Assembly (NCBI GenBank): GCA_918797485.1 | Contig: CAKKNE010000005.1 | Location: forward strand, 3,100,001-3,164,000 | DNA from: Pelagomonas calceolata | Lineage: Eukaryota; Sar; Pelagophyceae; Pelagomonadales; Pelagomonadaceae | DNA: 64,000 nucleotides | Reading direction: 5' to 3' | Shown here: piece after piece, positions 19,131-27,950 of the stretch | How the letters are laid out: every line of letters begins with the position of its first letter | How positions within the stretch are numbered: position 1 is the stretch's first letter | Notes under the pieces: generated by a model | Seen by the model: only the letters and a program-made list of their open reading frames with translations | The model's database searches: none | Told to the model about the DNA's origin: nothing | Made by a program: the position numbers and the translations under genes

Positions 19131-21049
19131 TTAATCGCTATCCGCTTCGCTCCCCGTCGCCAACCTATGAGCCAACGCCGCGGCGCGGCGCTCGGCCCTT
19201 TTTGAGACCCACGCCTCCGTGTGCCAATCTAAATTCATCACGGGCCGTCTCACCTCCTCGGGCACCTCGAAGTACCTTTCGGCAAGAAACTGGTGCGGCC
19301 GGAAGAAGGGCCGATGCGAGCGTTGTACAGAAGGCGTCGACAATCCGCCATAAGGCAAGAAGAGCGACGGCACCCTAACGACAAGATCAAAGTCCTCCGG
19401 AGGCGGTTCATTTGGATACAAGCCGGCGATCCACCTCACGCGATCGACGTCGGCGTACGTCCGTTTCGGCCGCGGATCCACGATCTTCAACGGAGGCGGC
19501 GGCAGCTTCGGCTCCTTGCGCTGCTGTTCTATTGTAGGCGCCAAAAACTTCTCCTTCTCGGGCTTGGGGATCGGTTCCGGTTCTTCGTCCGACGAATCCG
19601 CTCCGTGATCGATGACCATCCCGACAGCTTCTGGAGGTTTATACGGTTCAGCAGGCTTCGGCGGCGCCGGTCGACGTATTGGTAGAGCTGCAACTAACGG
19701 CGCGCCCGGCTCCAGATCGACCAACAGCCGCCAGCCGATCGTATCGACCAGACCGTCGACGACCTCCAATCGTACATTGGGCTGGTCGTGGCGCACTAAT
19801 CTCCGAGTACGAGAATCTTTGACCGAGAAGCAGACGTCTCCGACAATCTCAAAGTCCTCACCCACACCTTCGCACCCGAACGTGCCCGGATCTCGCAATA
19901 CGTCGCCCGCTTTCAGTGATAAACGAGCCACGCAGGCGTCCTTCGCGCAGCCCGTCGCGGCGTCGAGCTTCGTGACGAGCTCGTCGAAGTTGTGGGAAAA
20001 GGCAGGCTGTTCCATTGGTTTTGCTGGTAACAATGCGTAGACCTCTTCAGAATTCGCGAAGTTGCCGACGCGCTTTTGCGGTTGTTTCGGCTTTGGTGGG
20101 GGCGGTATTTGGTCGGGCGACTCGGGCGACGGGTCGAAGACGATGCGCCGCTTCTTGCCCCGCGTTCTACTTTCAACAACGATGCCGCGGCCGTCGGCGT
20201 CGACGACCTCGATTGTCTTTTTTTTGGGCGCGCGCGCCGCCTTCGGGACGCACTTGTCCCGGACGCTGAGCCAGCACTCATCTAATTTCGCCGCGTCGAG
20301 CGTGCAGTAGCCCCGCCTGCGTGTGGCACGCTCGACGCCGTCGACGCGACGCGATGGCGTACGACACTCGCATCAGCCTCCACGCCGTCGACGCGGCGGA
20401 CGATCGAGAGGACGCCGCGGCGGACTGCACGTCGTACTTGAGGTGGCCCCAGTTGCCTTTTCGGGAGAAGAACTCGTCGACCGTCGTGGCCGTCATGTAC
20501 TGGTCGTAGTCCAACACAGAGTTCGACGTGTTCCCGCGCGCTCTTTTTGGATTGGGCGACACGAACGCGCAGGGCACGCGCGCCGCGCGCAGGGCCTGGC
20601 CCAGCTCCTTGGGCCAGTCCGTGGGTTTGGCTGGTAGATCCAAGCCCTCCATCGTCGCCGGCGGCTCCACTTCCTCGGCCGGCGCAGCGGTCACTTGCAC
20701 CGCGGGCGCGGCGGCGGCGGGCTTCTTCCTTTCTTTGACCTCGACGAGCGGCGCGTCTTCCGAATACTTCTGCTTGGCGGCATCGTCCAACGCGTTCCAC
20801 ATATCAGCCAACTTCTTCATGACGGCCTGGCTCTTTTCTTGCGTCGAGAGCTCGGGCGCCTCGGCCTCGACGGCCGCCCGCGCCGCCTCCCGCTGCTGGG
20901 CGTTGTGGTAGATGTAGCCCGACTGCTTCTTCATCTTCGGCTTGGCGTCTGGTGGTGGCACCGGTCTCGGACTGCTTGGCGGCCCGCGGGCCTTGCCGCA
21001 CGTGTGCTTCGAGTGGGCGCCGCGGCACGCGCGGCAGTCATCTGTTGTG

Positions 21050-21080
<31 letters not shown>

Positions 21081-21441
21081 CGACGGGCGTCGCCACGGCC
21101 GGCGCGACGGCGGGCGCGAGCGCCGCGGACAGGGGCGAGATCGGCGGCGCCGCGGGCGCGGGCGCGAGCGCCGGCATGCCGAGTTTCGCGCGCGACGCTT
21201 CCGTGAGACTGTCCCGCACCTCGGACAACTCGAGGTCCACCTCGAAGCCCGGCGTCGCGCCGTCGACATAGCGGACGCGGAAGAGGGGCACGGGCTCGCC
21301 GAAGAAATCCGTGCGGTCGCTTTTCGCCGCCGGCAGCCACGCCACGACCTCCGCCGTCGACCTGCCTCGTGCGGTCACCAAGCTGAGGGAGAGACCATGA
21401 TACATGGAGCCATCGGTCTGCCAGCCCGGCGGCAATTCCAT
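19131..21441 (-). CDS. HMG-box protein (one introner)
   Basis: Exons 21441-20429 and 20316-19131, phase 2, about 732 aa. An N-terminal globular part has ELPPGWQTDG and FRVRYVDGATPGFEV. Then a Pro/Ala linker, a small Cys/His cluster (CRACRGAHSKHTC), and an HMG-box-like segment at about 155-225 (KPKMKKQSGYIYHNAQQ through MKKLADMWNALDDAAKQKY). The second exon carries a domain with basic clusters (TRGKKRRIVFDPSPESPDQ). Splicing is needed because the first frame stops just after the intron while the correct frame continues for about 395 codons. Chromatin or DNA binding is inferred from the HMG box. Confidence 0.75.
20317..20428 (-). mobile_element. Introner-derived intron with GC donor (112 bp)
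   Basis: Core pair GCGTCGACGGCGTGG and CGCCATCGCGTCGCG; right end CACACGCAG. Phase 2 with a GC donor (GCAGTCCG; right flank GCGGGGCT, 4 of 8). A GT donor five bases upstream of 20428 would give a different, also in-phase join, so the donor is not certain. Confidence 0.6.
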
Positions 21442-21880
21442 CGCTACGCGCTCGGTTTTCAAACAAGCTCTGTCAACCGGGTAGCTCTGCCGGCTAGCAG
21501 CGGCGACAGCGGTGGCCGGGAGGCCGGAAGCGTTGTCTCAGCTGTGAAAGAGATACTACAGCGTGCAGCACGCTGGGATTGACGACGTCTACGCGCGAGA
21601 TTGGGCTCAGACTTGGTCGTCTGCTTGCTCGCTAGTGTCTTACCGGTCGCTAGCTATTCGAAGCGTTCGGGGTCCGTACTACCTGGGGGTGGGCACAATA
21701 AGCATCTCTCTCTCCGGAAGTATGGACAAGATATGATTATCATTGTGTCCTCTAATAGTAGTAGGGGGTGCATTTGATTCAATCGACGTCAACGGCATGA
21801 CGATATGACGGCAATCGCGCGGCGGGCGGCCATCGTCGAGTCGACGTCGACCGCGCGCGGCCGACCTCGTCAACTAAAGG
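21442..21880. other. Divergent intergenic region
   Basis: It holds the plus-oriented promoter motif at 21631-21654. After it comes AT-richer DNA (about 21700-21790) and a TCGACG-rich patch. No coding exon seen. Confidence 0.4.
21631..21654 (+). promoter_or_regulatory. Directional promoter motif, site 7
   Basis: GCTAGTGTCTTAC, five bases, GCTAGC. It faces the TPR-like fragment to the right, not the HMG-box gene. Confidence 0.6.
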
Positions 21881-21881
21881 A

Positions 21882-22322
21882 AATATTGCCATCTGTTACG
21901 GCCGATTGGGGAGGCATGAAGAGTCACAATCTATTCTCCGCGAGTGCTACACGAGGCTCTTGAAACTGGCACCATCGGGCGAGCTCTTCTTTATTTTTGC
22001 CCAAAACCTTGCGACCTCGTTGAATGACACAGGACGTCACAAGGAAGCGACGTGGATTACAAAACGGCACCTACCCCAGGCGCGGTGCTGTCTCGGAGCA
22101 GAACATCGGATCACCTTAAAGCTTCGTCATATGTACGCATTGTCCCTTTTTGTAGATGACGGAGCATCCCGAGACGACATTGTCAAATCCTTGGCGATCT
22201 TGGAGGAGCTACATGCCAACGTACTGCAGATCTACGGTGCCTCAAATCCTTTTACCAATACTACACAGCGGAGCCTCGCAGAAGCGCGATCGAAGCTCGC
22301 GTTGTTCGACGCCAGGTCATAA
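21882..22322 (+). pseudogene. TPR-repeat fragment (kinesin-light-chain-like family)
   Basis: Open frame without ATG, ending at 22320-22322. It contains TPR-type units: NIAICYGRLGRHEESQSILR, then LFFIFAQNLATSLNDTGRHK and GAEHRITLKLRHMYALSLF. This GAEH-type array is typical of the large NB/TPR families of stramenopiles. The start is missing: either upstream exons lie in 21655-21880 or this is a 5'-truncated relic. The intact promoter motif at 21631 argues for some expression. Confidence 0.5.
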
Positions 22323-22493
22323 GACTACATATATCCCTAACATTAAAACGGCCACCAGATCACAGGGACATTGGGAATTCTCTGCGAGAGGCGCGAGCGA
22401 GCCGCGCTCCACAGCTCCGAGGCGCCGCCATAGACAGTAAAATGCACACATAACGCTTAGTCGTGGGGAGCGCCACGGGCTACGAAAGCCAGG

Positions 22494-22555
22494 ACCGAAG
22501 TAATCATCGGGCCCGCCACCCGGGAGTGGGGGCGGCGGACCGTCATCGCTCGGCG
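22494..22555 (-). promoter_or_regulatory. SECIS-like element of the GPx 3'UTR
   Basis: On the minus strand, about 25 nt after the stop: outer helix GCCGAG/CTTCGGT, then ATGAC, an 8-bp stem GGTCCGCC/GGCGGGCC (one G-U pair), and CGAT. The quartet UGAC/CGAU gives the tandem G-A pairs of SECIS elements. The apical loop has a C run where most SECIS have AA (CC type exists in known selenoproteins). It fits the in-frame UGA of the gene. Confidence 0.75.
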
Positions 22556-22570
22556 CCGGCCGTCGATCGC

Positions 22571-23164
22571 CTAGAGTAACTCCTTGATCGCCGCGGCGAG
22601 ATCGACGCCTGAGGCATCACTCACCTTACCGTCCTTGGACACGAGGAAGCTTCCGCCGAAATTCCACGTCGGCGGCGACGCGCCGCTTTCGAACTGCATG
22701 GCCTGCCAGGCCTCGCGGTCGCCGAGATTTTTCTTCTGCAGCAATACTCCGCGGGGCGGCTGCGGGAAGTTCACGCGTCCGTAGGCGAAATCTCGGATTG
22801 CCTCGTCGGTGGGGAGTTCCTGCCCGCCGAACTCGCCCGTCGGGAAAGCCAGGATTGCTAAATCGTCTCCGAACTCGGCGCTGAGCGCGGCCATCGTTTT
22901 GTACGACGACCGCGTCCGGCCTCAGGCGGAGGCGACGTTTTGCGCGAAGCAGACTTTGCCCTCGAACTGCGAGAACGAGACCTGCGACGAGACTGTCAGA
23001 ACACGTCGACGGCGTTTGCTGCACAGGAATGCACAGCGCTGCCGTCCGTCGCGACGTCCTCGAGGTCGTAGAAGGCCGCGCCTGCGTAAAAATTCGTTTG
23101 CTACCAGTGACCGCCGTCAGCCTCCGCGCCATCGACCAGTCCTACGCGTCGAATTTCGATTCAT
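22571..23164 (-). CDS. Glutathione peroxidase, selenoprotein (UGA = Sec)
   Basis: Exons 23164-23146, 23081-23035 and 22981-22571 join to 158 aa, the usual length of PHGPx-type enzymes. Family anchors: AAFYDLEDVATDG, VSFSQFEGKVCF, NVASA-U-GRT, ILAFPTGEFGGQELP, PPTWNFGGSFLV. The catalytic position (codon 22924-22922, residue 42) is TGA in frame, where the family has Sec or Cys. The Gln (GGQE) and Trp (TWNF) of the active site are present. GPx reduces peroxides with glutathione or thioredoxin. The hydrophobic signal is absent, so it is probably cytosolic. A SECIS-like hairpin follows the stop. Both introns are very short (64 and 53 bp). Confidence 0.85.
22922..22924 (-). other. In-frame UGA selenocysteine codon
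   Basis: TGA in the NVASA-x-G context of GPx; translation continues in the same frame for about 117 codons of conserved GPx sequence. Confidence 0.85.
22982..23034 (-). mobile_element. Very short intron, introner remnant (53 bp)
   Basis: GT donor (GTGCATTC), then CTGTGCAGCAAACG resembling the CTGTGCACAAATCAA terminal repeat, and a reduced core GCCGTCGACGTG. The acceptor is GTCGCAG. Placement is fixed by the GPx consensus DGSAVSFSQF. Confidence 0.7.
23082..23145 (-). mobile_element. Short introner-like intron (64 bp)
   Basis: Donor GTAGGACT, core GGTCGATGGCGCGG, acceptor TTTTTACGCAG; phase 1. It joins a 19-nt first coding exon to the GPx body. Confidence 0.65.
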
Positions 23165-23396
23165 GCGATCGTTTAGGCAACCAGCACACACTGCACACTG
23201 CAAACTGGACGCTGCAACGCACGGCTTGCGCCACCGCGGACGCTCATCTTGCGAGTGGACTTCACAAGTGCCGACGCGACGGTCAGCAACCCAGCGCGAA
23301 CAACGCGCATAGCTGTGAGTGTGAGAGCACTGACTGCCACTCTTGCCAAGCTGGCAGAGCAGACGGCCGCCGTGCAAGAGAAATCCATATATTTAC

Positions 23397-24291
23397 TCAG
23401 CACACGAGGTCGAAGTACCCGCACGCATCGCAGGTCGCACAAAGGAGCGGGTAGCCCGTCCGGTCGTCCACGCGAAAGACGGGGGAGCGCGGGCACCCGG
23501 CCTGCGTGTGCGCTCTGAACGTCGCAGCTAAGGAAGCAGACACGTCGTCCAGGCTCAGGCCGTCGCGCTGGTCCGGCAATGCCAAATCACACTTGTCGCA
23601 CGCGATCGCCAGATCCGCGCCGCGCCGCCCCAGCCGCCCTCCCTCACAACAAGGGCATGGTACTGTGGGGCCCTCGAAGGCGTCCCGCAGCTCCTCCGCT
23701 TCGAACGCTAAGCCCGCGGCCTCCGCCGTTAATGCCTGCGTGGAAATCATATTTCCCTTGCCCCACGCCATCGACGCGCTTGATTCCGTAGCTGCGTCTG
23801 CGTCTGCGCGATGGCGTGGAGGCTCACGAAGGTCCACCCAATATTTCTCAGGATAACCTAACTCACTGGTTGATTTCCACACAGGTTCATGCTTCGATCG
23901 CCTCCTCGGCTTCGATCTCTTTATCCCATGCGCGGATCTCCCTTTCTAATTCCTCCATGAGCGCGGCCTCGTCCTCCGGCGTGAGGTGGAAGTCCGGTTC
24001 GTAGGGGTCTAGTTCAGGTGGTACCGCTTCCCGCAGTTTCTTCGTGAACTCGTCACCGCCGTAATCCTCATCGCGGACCCGCTTCCGCCGCCCAAGGACG
24101 TCGTCCAACAACGCTTGCGCGCGGTTGTGCGGCGTCTGCGTCCGTTTGGCTCGATGCTTCGCTTCTCTATCTGCTCGGATCCGCGCGAGGCATTTTTGCC
24201 TTACGGTCACGAGGTGCGCGTCGGGCTCGCGCTTTTTGGGCGGGAGGCGCGCGGGCGCGTCCTCACCGCCGGGCGTGACGAGGGTGGCCAT
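23397..24291 (-). CDS. RPAIN: RPA-interacting protein homologue (one introner)
   Basis: Exons 24291-23893 and 23735-23397, phase 0, 245 aa. The basic N-terminal part (LPPKKREPDAHLVTVRQKC), a helical acidic middle (EELEREIRAWDKEIEAEEA) and a C-terminal zinc finger (CPCCEGGRLG, later CDKCDLAL, FRAHTQAGC, LLCATCDACGYF) follow the three-part layout of RPAIN. That protein helps import replication protein A into the nucleus. Without splicing exon 1 ends directly after EEAIEA and the zinc finger is lost. A promoter motif lies at 24545-24567. Confidence 0.75.
23736..23892 (-). mobile_element. Introner with GC donor (157 bp)
   Basis: Duplication GCATGAAC/GCATTAAC (7 of 8). Ends CTGTGTGGAAATCAACC and TATGATTTCCACGCAG. 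Core CCTCCACGCCATCG and GCGTCGATGGCGTGG. The donor is GC because the target began with GC. Confidence 0.9.
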
Positions 24292-24647
24292 GCTGGGGTG
24301 CGCGCGCCGCTTGTTTTATGTAGCGTCGATGGCGTGAGGGCGCGTCGACTGCGTGCCGCGTCGACTGCGTGCCGAGGGCCAGTCCAGGGATCGTGCTCAG
24401 GCGTGCTGCCGGAGCTGAGGCGCCAGTCCAGGGAGTGCTCAGGCGTCGTGCCGAGCGATGAGGAGATGTGAGGAGCTCTGCCGCTTGCCGCAGTCGTCAA
24501 TAGCTTTTGTGCGGCGAGATGAAATGGACGCGCGCTATGTTAAAGCTAGCGTGAATAATGACACTAGAAATTTTGGCTGAGCGTCTCCTGTACGCCATCG
24601 ACGCGGCCACACGAGTCCTAGCACAGGCGTAACGGAAAACCGGGCCA
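24292..24647. other. Intergenic region with short tandem repeats and introner shards
   Basis: Contains a GCGTCGATGGCGTGAGGG shard (about 24322), GCGTCGACTGCGTGCC twice in a row (about 24344-24376), a doubled GCCAGTCCAGGG/GTGCTCAGGCGT block (24378-24452), and GTACGCCATCGACGCGGCC at about 24591. One promoter motif at 24545-24567. Confidence 0.5.
24545..24567 (-). promoter_or_regulatory. Directional promoter motif, site 8
   Basis: On the minus strand: CTAGTGTCATTATTCAC then GCTAGC, pointing to RPAIN. Confidence 0.5.
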
Positions 24648-26162
24648 TTACAAGGGACAGCAGACCAGCGCCTGGAGCGCCCGGTCGACGCGGTCCGCGA
24701 GCGACAAATCAGCATCGGGCCACTTCGTCAGGCCGATGCGCACGGCCGCCTCGACGAACTCGGGAAACGACATCAGCGCGTGGGCCTGCTTCAGATTCGT
24801 TTTTCCCGTTTCTACCGAGGGCGTGAACGCTGATTCGGACTGGGCCGCCGCGAAGGTCTGCCGCGCGTCGCGAAGTGTTAATGTCTTGCCGTCGCCGTCG
24901 CCGACCAGTCCCGCGCCATCGACGATGCCCACGAACTCCACTACTGAAAGTTCGTTCTTTACCGAGAGGGCTCTCGCCTCAAATAACCTCCTCAGATCAT
25001 CCTCGACGTCGTACACGCGCGCCAAGACCGAATCTGTATTGAGCGCAATTTTTCCCGCACTGCCAGGCAGCTTCCTGGCTATTAAAGGTGCGATCCGCAC
25101 CTCCAGCATGATCTCCAGCTTCTCGGCCTTGTTTTTTATGGTGGCGAACTCGGCGGCCCAGGCCGGCGAGCCCGGCGCGCCGCCGCCGTGCTCCGGAGAA
25201 CCATCGGTGGACGCCATAAACAACGAAAACCAGATCAGTGAATTGAGGAACTCGGGCCGCGCGACGTGCGCCGTTTGGATGGTACTACCACCCCTTCTAC
25301 TTCTCTTGTCCGGTTGCCGGTGCGAATGAGAAAAATCCCCATTACACTCCTGGAAGCACGACACCATGACGGACGTAGCATGCGGGCCCGTCGCCACGAG
25401 CGACGCCTGATGACAAAAATCCTCGAATTCCGACAGCTCCAAATCTTGGGCATCGGCAATCGAACTACCAGAAGCAGCAAAGGTCTTGAACAATTCATCT
25501 AACTGGACGTAGTGCTGCTTCAGGACGTCCTTGACGCGCCCCTGCTCCTCGGGATCTTCCACCAACGCATCTAAGACGCGCTTCTTGTTCATGCTGAACC
25601 AATCTTCTGATAGAGCTTCTTCCACCGCGTCCTGGTCGGGTAATTGATCTTTAATAATCTCGCGCACATGATCGGCCTTCCGCATGTTCTCGAGCCGGTC
25701 CGCTTCGTCCTCGATGGCCTTTGCTGCTACTTTTTTCGCATTTTGCGCGTCGTACTCCTCGGCGATCGCGGCGTCGCGCTTTGCCGAAGACGACGGCGAC
25801 ACGGCGAAGGCGATGGTCTGCCACCTCGACTTGACCGGCGAGCCGGCCTCGTCGACGTAAACGCGGGGCGCGACCTCGACCGTGAGGTGATCGCCGTCTT
25901 GTAATTGCTCAACGAGCAACGCGTCGGGGTGGAAGAAGTCCTGATCCTCCGTGTAGCATCGTGAAGGTACTAAATTGGTGTTCGCGGGGTTCGTGCAGGG
26001 GAACTTGCGCTCCCTTTGCCGCAATTTACCCTTTGGGCTCTCGCTGCCGAAGCGCTGCGCCGCGGCGAGGGCCAGCCACTTGAAGGACTTGCGGCCGTCG
26101 CCGACTTGTATTTTGAAGGTGCTCGTGCGGTCTCCCGATTCTACTCTTACGACGAGCTGCAT
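24648..26162 (-). CDS. Conserved-looking protein of unknown function
   Basis: 504 aa from ATG 26162. The N-terminal 110 residues form a ubiquitin-like or CAD-like beta domain (MQLVVRVESGDRTSTFKIQV through LQDGDHLTVEVAPRVYVDE). Then a charged helical region (AEEYDAQNAKKVAAKAIEDE) and a C-terminal helical array with KNELSVVEFVGIVDGAGLV and FPEFVEAAVRIGLTKWP, which recalls degenerate EF-hand or regulatory modules of flagellar/cytoskeletal protist proteins. A Ser/His/Arg-rich stretch near residues 275-300 (SHSHRQPDKRSRRGG) could be an unspliced intron. Function not assigned. Confidence 0.55.
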   Translation of the reverse strand: MQLVVRVESGDRTSTFKIQVGDGRKSFKWLALAAAQRFGSESPKGKLRQRERKFPCTNPANTNLVPSRCYTEDQDFFHPDALLVEQLQDGDHLTVEVAPRVYVDEAGSPVKSRWQTIAFAVSPSSSAKRDAAIAEEYDAQNAKKVAAKAIEDEADRLENMRKADHVREIIKDQLPDQDAVEEALSEDWFSMNKKRVLDALVEDPEEQGRVKDVLKQHYVQLDELFKTFAASGSSIADAQDLELSEFEDFCHQASLVATGPHATSVMVSCFQECNGDFSHSHRQPDKRSRRGGSTIQTAHVARPEFLNSLIWFSLFMASTDGSPEHGGGAPGSPAWAAEFATIKNKAEKLEIMLEVRIAPLIARKLPGSAGKIALNTDSVLARVYDVEDDLRRLFEARALSVKNELSVVEFVGIVDGAGLVGDGDGKTLTLRDARQTFAAAQSESAFTPSVETGKTNLKQAHALMSFPEFVEAAVRIGLTKWPDADLSLADRVDRALQALVCCPL

Positions 26163-26392
26163 GCTTCTCTTGGTTGTGCTTGTTTTTGTGCTGGGGCAGC
26201 AGCTGTGGCTTCTCTGTTGGCTGCGCACTTGTTTTTATGTTGGGCAGCCTTTGTTCGTCGCGTATGCGTCTCGTTCGCGCGCCCGGGGCAGCCTTGCGTT
26301 GATTTCTTGGGCCTCCCTGCCGCTTGGGAGAGCTTTTGTCTGGCGGCGGTTTCGCCCGGGCGTTCGCGACCAAAAATACAAACAACAGACCC

Positions 26393-26668
26393 TTAGCCGT
26401 AGTCGAAGCCCGAGAGAAACTGGACGCAGAGCGTCGCGCCGACCGCGACGAGCGCGCCGACGAAGTTAATCGAGAAGGCGAACGCGGCCCTATCGTTCGC
26501 GACGTCCTGGGGCAGGCCGTACCAGTCGTCCTCGCAGCGCCGGCCGACGGTCAGGCCGCCGACGGCGCCGCCCGCGCTCAGCAACGCCTGCACCACCGTC
26601 GGCGCGGGGCACGTCGTCGCCCAGAGGCCGACCGCCACGCACAGCAGCCAGCAGGACATCTTCGGCAT
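26393..26668 (-). CDS. Small two-helix membrane protein
   Basis: 91 aa from ATG 26668. Two hydrophobic segments (MSCWLLCVAVGLWATTCPAP and FSINFVGALVAVGATLCVQF) flank a short charged loop (VGRRCEDDWYG). The open frame extends upstream to 26809, but that part looks like leader. Family unknown. Confidence 0.5.
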   Translation of the reverse strand: MPKMSCWLLCVAVGLWATTCPAPTVVQALLSAGGAVGGLTVGRRCEDDWYGLPQDVANDRAAFAFSINFVGALVAVGATLCVQFLSGFDYG

Positions 26669-27292
26669 CCAGATGGACCGCACGGAAGTGAGCAGTACCG
26701 TGTCGCAATATGGTGTTTTTGATCGTGCATATGTCTGAGCGCTCTGTTGATCCAACGTGGCATAAAAACAGTGGTGGTCGTCTTTGGGGCTCGTGGCGGG
26801 GCTTGTCATCGTTGCGGTCGCTGCGACGCCTTATTACTGCGGTCGACGCTGGTGCCGTGCGGCGACGCCTGATTACTGCGCCGTGCGTCGACGGCGCTGA
26901 GGCGGTGCACTTTTTGGCAGCTGTAGTGTGATCGCTGCGGCGAGCCAGCGGTGGTGCGGCGTGGCCAAAATTGATGGCACTACTGCGTAGAGTCCCTTTG
27001 AAGCTCACACTGATCAATTGTGACCACAATTGCCTCGTTCACTCCTAACTTGCTTGCATGGCTTCCTAGTGTCTTACTGTCGCTAGCCGGCCCAACTTTG
27101 CTTGGCTTGCTTAGCGAGGCTAACCGGCCGACGGCGGGGCCTCAGGCGACGCATTAAGACGGCCCGAGGCCGGCGAGTCGAGCCAAGTCAACCGCGAAGC
27201 CTCTGACGACCGGGGGTTGAAAAAATTTCATATCCCCCTGATCAAGGCAAAAGACAAATCGTTGCGACGGCGAAGTGGTGCGATCAATACAA
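26669..27292. other. Divergent intergenic region
   Basis: Contains an imperfect tandem repeat around 26821-26905 (GCGACGCCTTATTACTGCG and GCGACGCCTGATTACTGCG) and the promoter motif at 27064-27087. No coding exon seen. Confidence 0.45.
27064..27087 (+). promoter_or_regulatory. Directional promoter motif, site 9
   Basis: TCCTAGTGTCTTAC, four bases, GCTAGC; about 205 bp before the ATG at 27293. Confidence 0.6.
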
Positions 27293-27943
27293 ATGGGCAA
27301 AGGCAGAGGTCCAGATTGTTGCGGCGCCTGCTCGTGCGGCATTTGCTGTGCCGTGTTTATCCTGCTCGCCGGCGTCGTGACGTGGGCCTGCGTTTGGGGG
27401 ATCGAATATAATCCAAACGTAAACGTCAAAACGCTCGATGTGGACCTGCGAGAGATCAGGGTGAACATCTATAATCGCAATCTCTACGCCACCGAGTTCT
27501 CCGAATTCGACTTGAGACTCGAAGCCAAGGCCGGGAACAAAATCAGAATCGGCGGGAACTACAAGACGAGCAGCTCGATCAACGTGAAGCCGCAAACCGG
27601 TAAACGGCGGGACCTGCACCGCGAGGGCGACGCGCTGTCGATGCAACTCGACCCCGACGACTACGCCAAGCTCATGGAGAAGTGCGCCGAGAAGGGCCGC
27701 CTCAAGGTCAAAATGAAGGGCCACCTCAAACAGCGCCGCGCGCAGAGCGGCGAGGCGAAAAAGAAGACGAGGGTGATCAGCCAGTGGGAGAACGTGGACT
27801 GTGGCGAGGTATTCTACACGGGCTCAGGCTGTACGACTTGCCTCGAGGGTTCGCCTTCTCCAACAGGCCCGTGCCAACAGTCGAACGGCCTGTGTTGGGC
27901 GCTCGACGGCGAGGTTTGCCCGACGGGGACGACGCTCTGCTAA
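27293..27943 (+). CDS. Single-pass membrane protein, LEA2/NDR1-like layout
   Basis: 216 aa. The short N terminus is cysteine-rich (CCGACSCGICC), probably palmitoylated, followed by one helix (AVFILLAGVVTWACVWGI). An extracellular or lumenal beta-rich domain follows (VKTLDVDLREIRVNIYNRN, FSEFDLRLEAKAGNKIRIGG) with the layout of LEA14/LEA2 proteins. The C terminus has a cysteine-rich stretch (YTGSGCTTCLEG, GLCWALDGEVCP). Function unknown. Confidence 0.6.
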   Translation: MGKGRGPDCCGACSCGICCAVFILLAGVVTWACVWGIEYNPNVNVKTLDVDLREIRVNIYNRNLYATEFSEFDLRLEAKAGNKIRIGGNYKTSSSINVKPQTGKRRDLHREGDALSMQLDPDDYAKLMEKCAEKGRLKVKMKGHLKQRRAQSGEAKKKTRVISQWENVDCGEVFYTGSGCTTCLEGSPSPTGPCQQSNGLCWALDGEVCPTGTTLC

Positions 27944-27950
27944 GGTAGTG

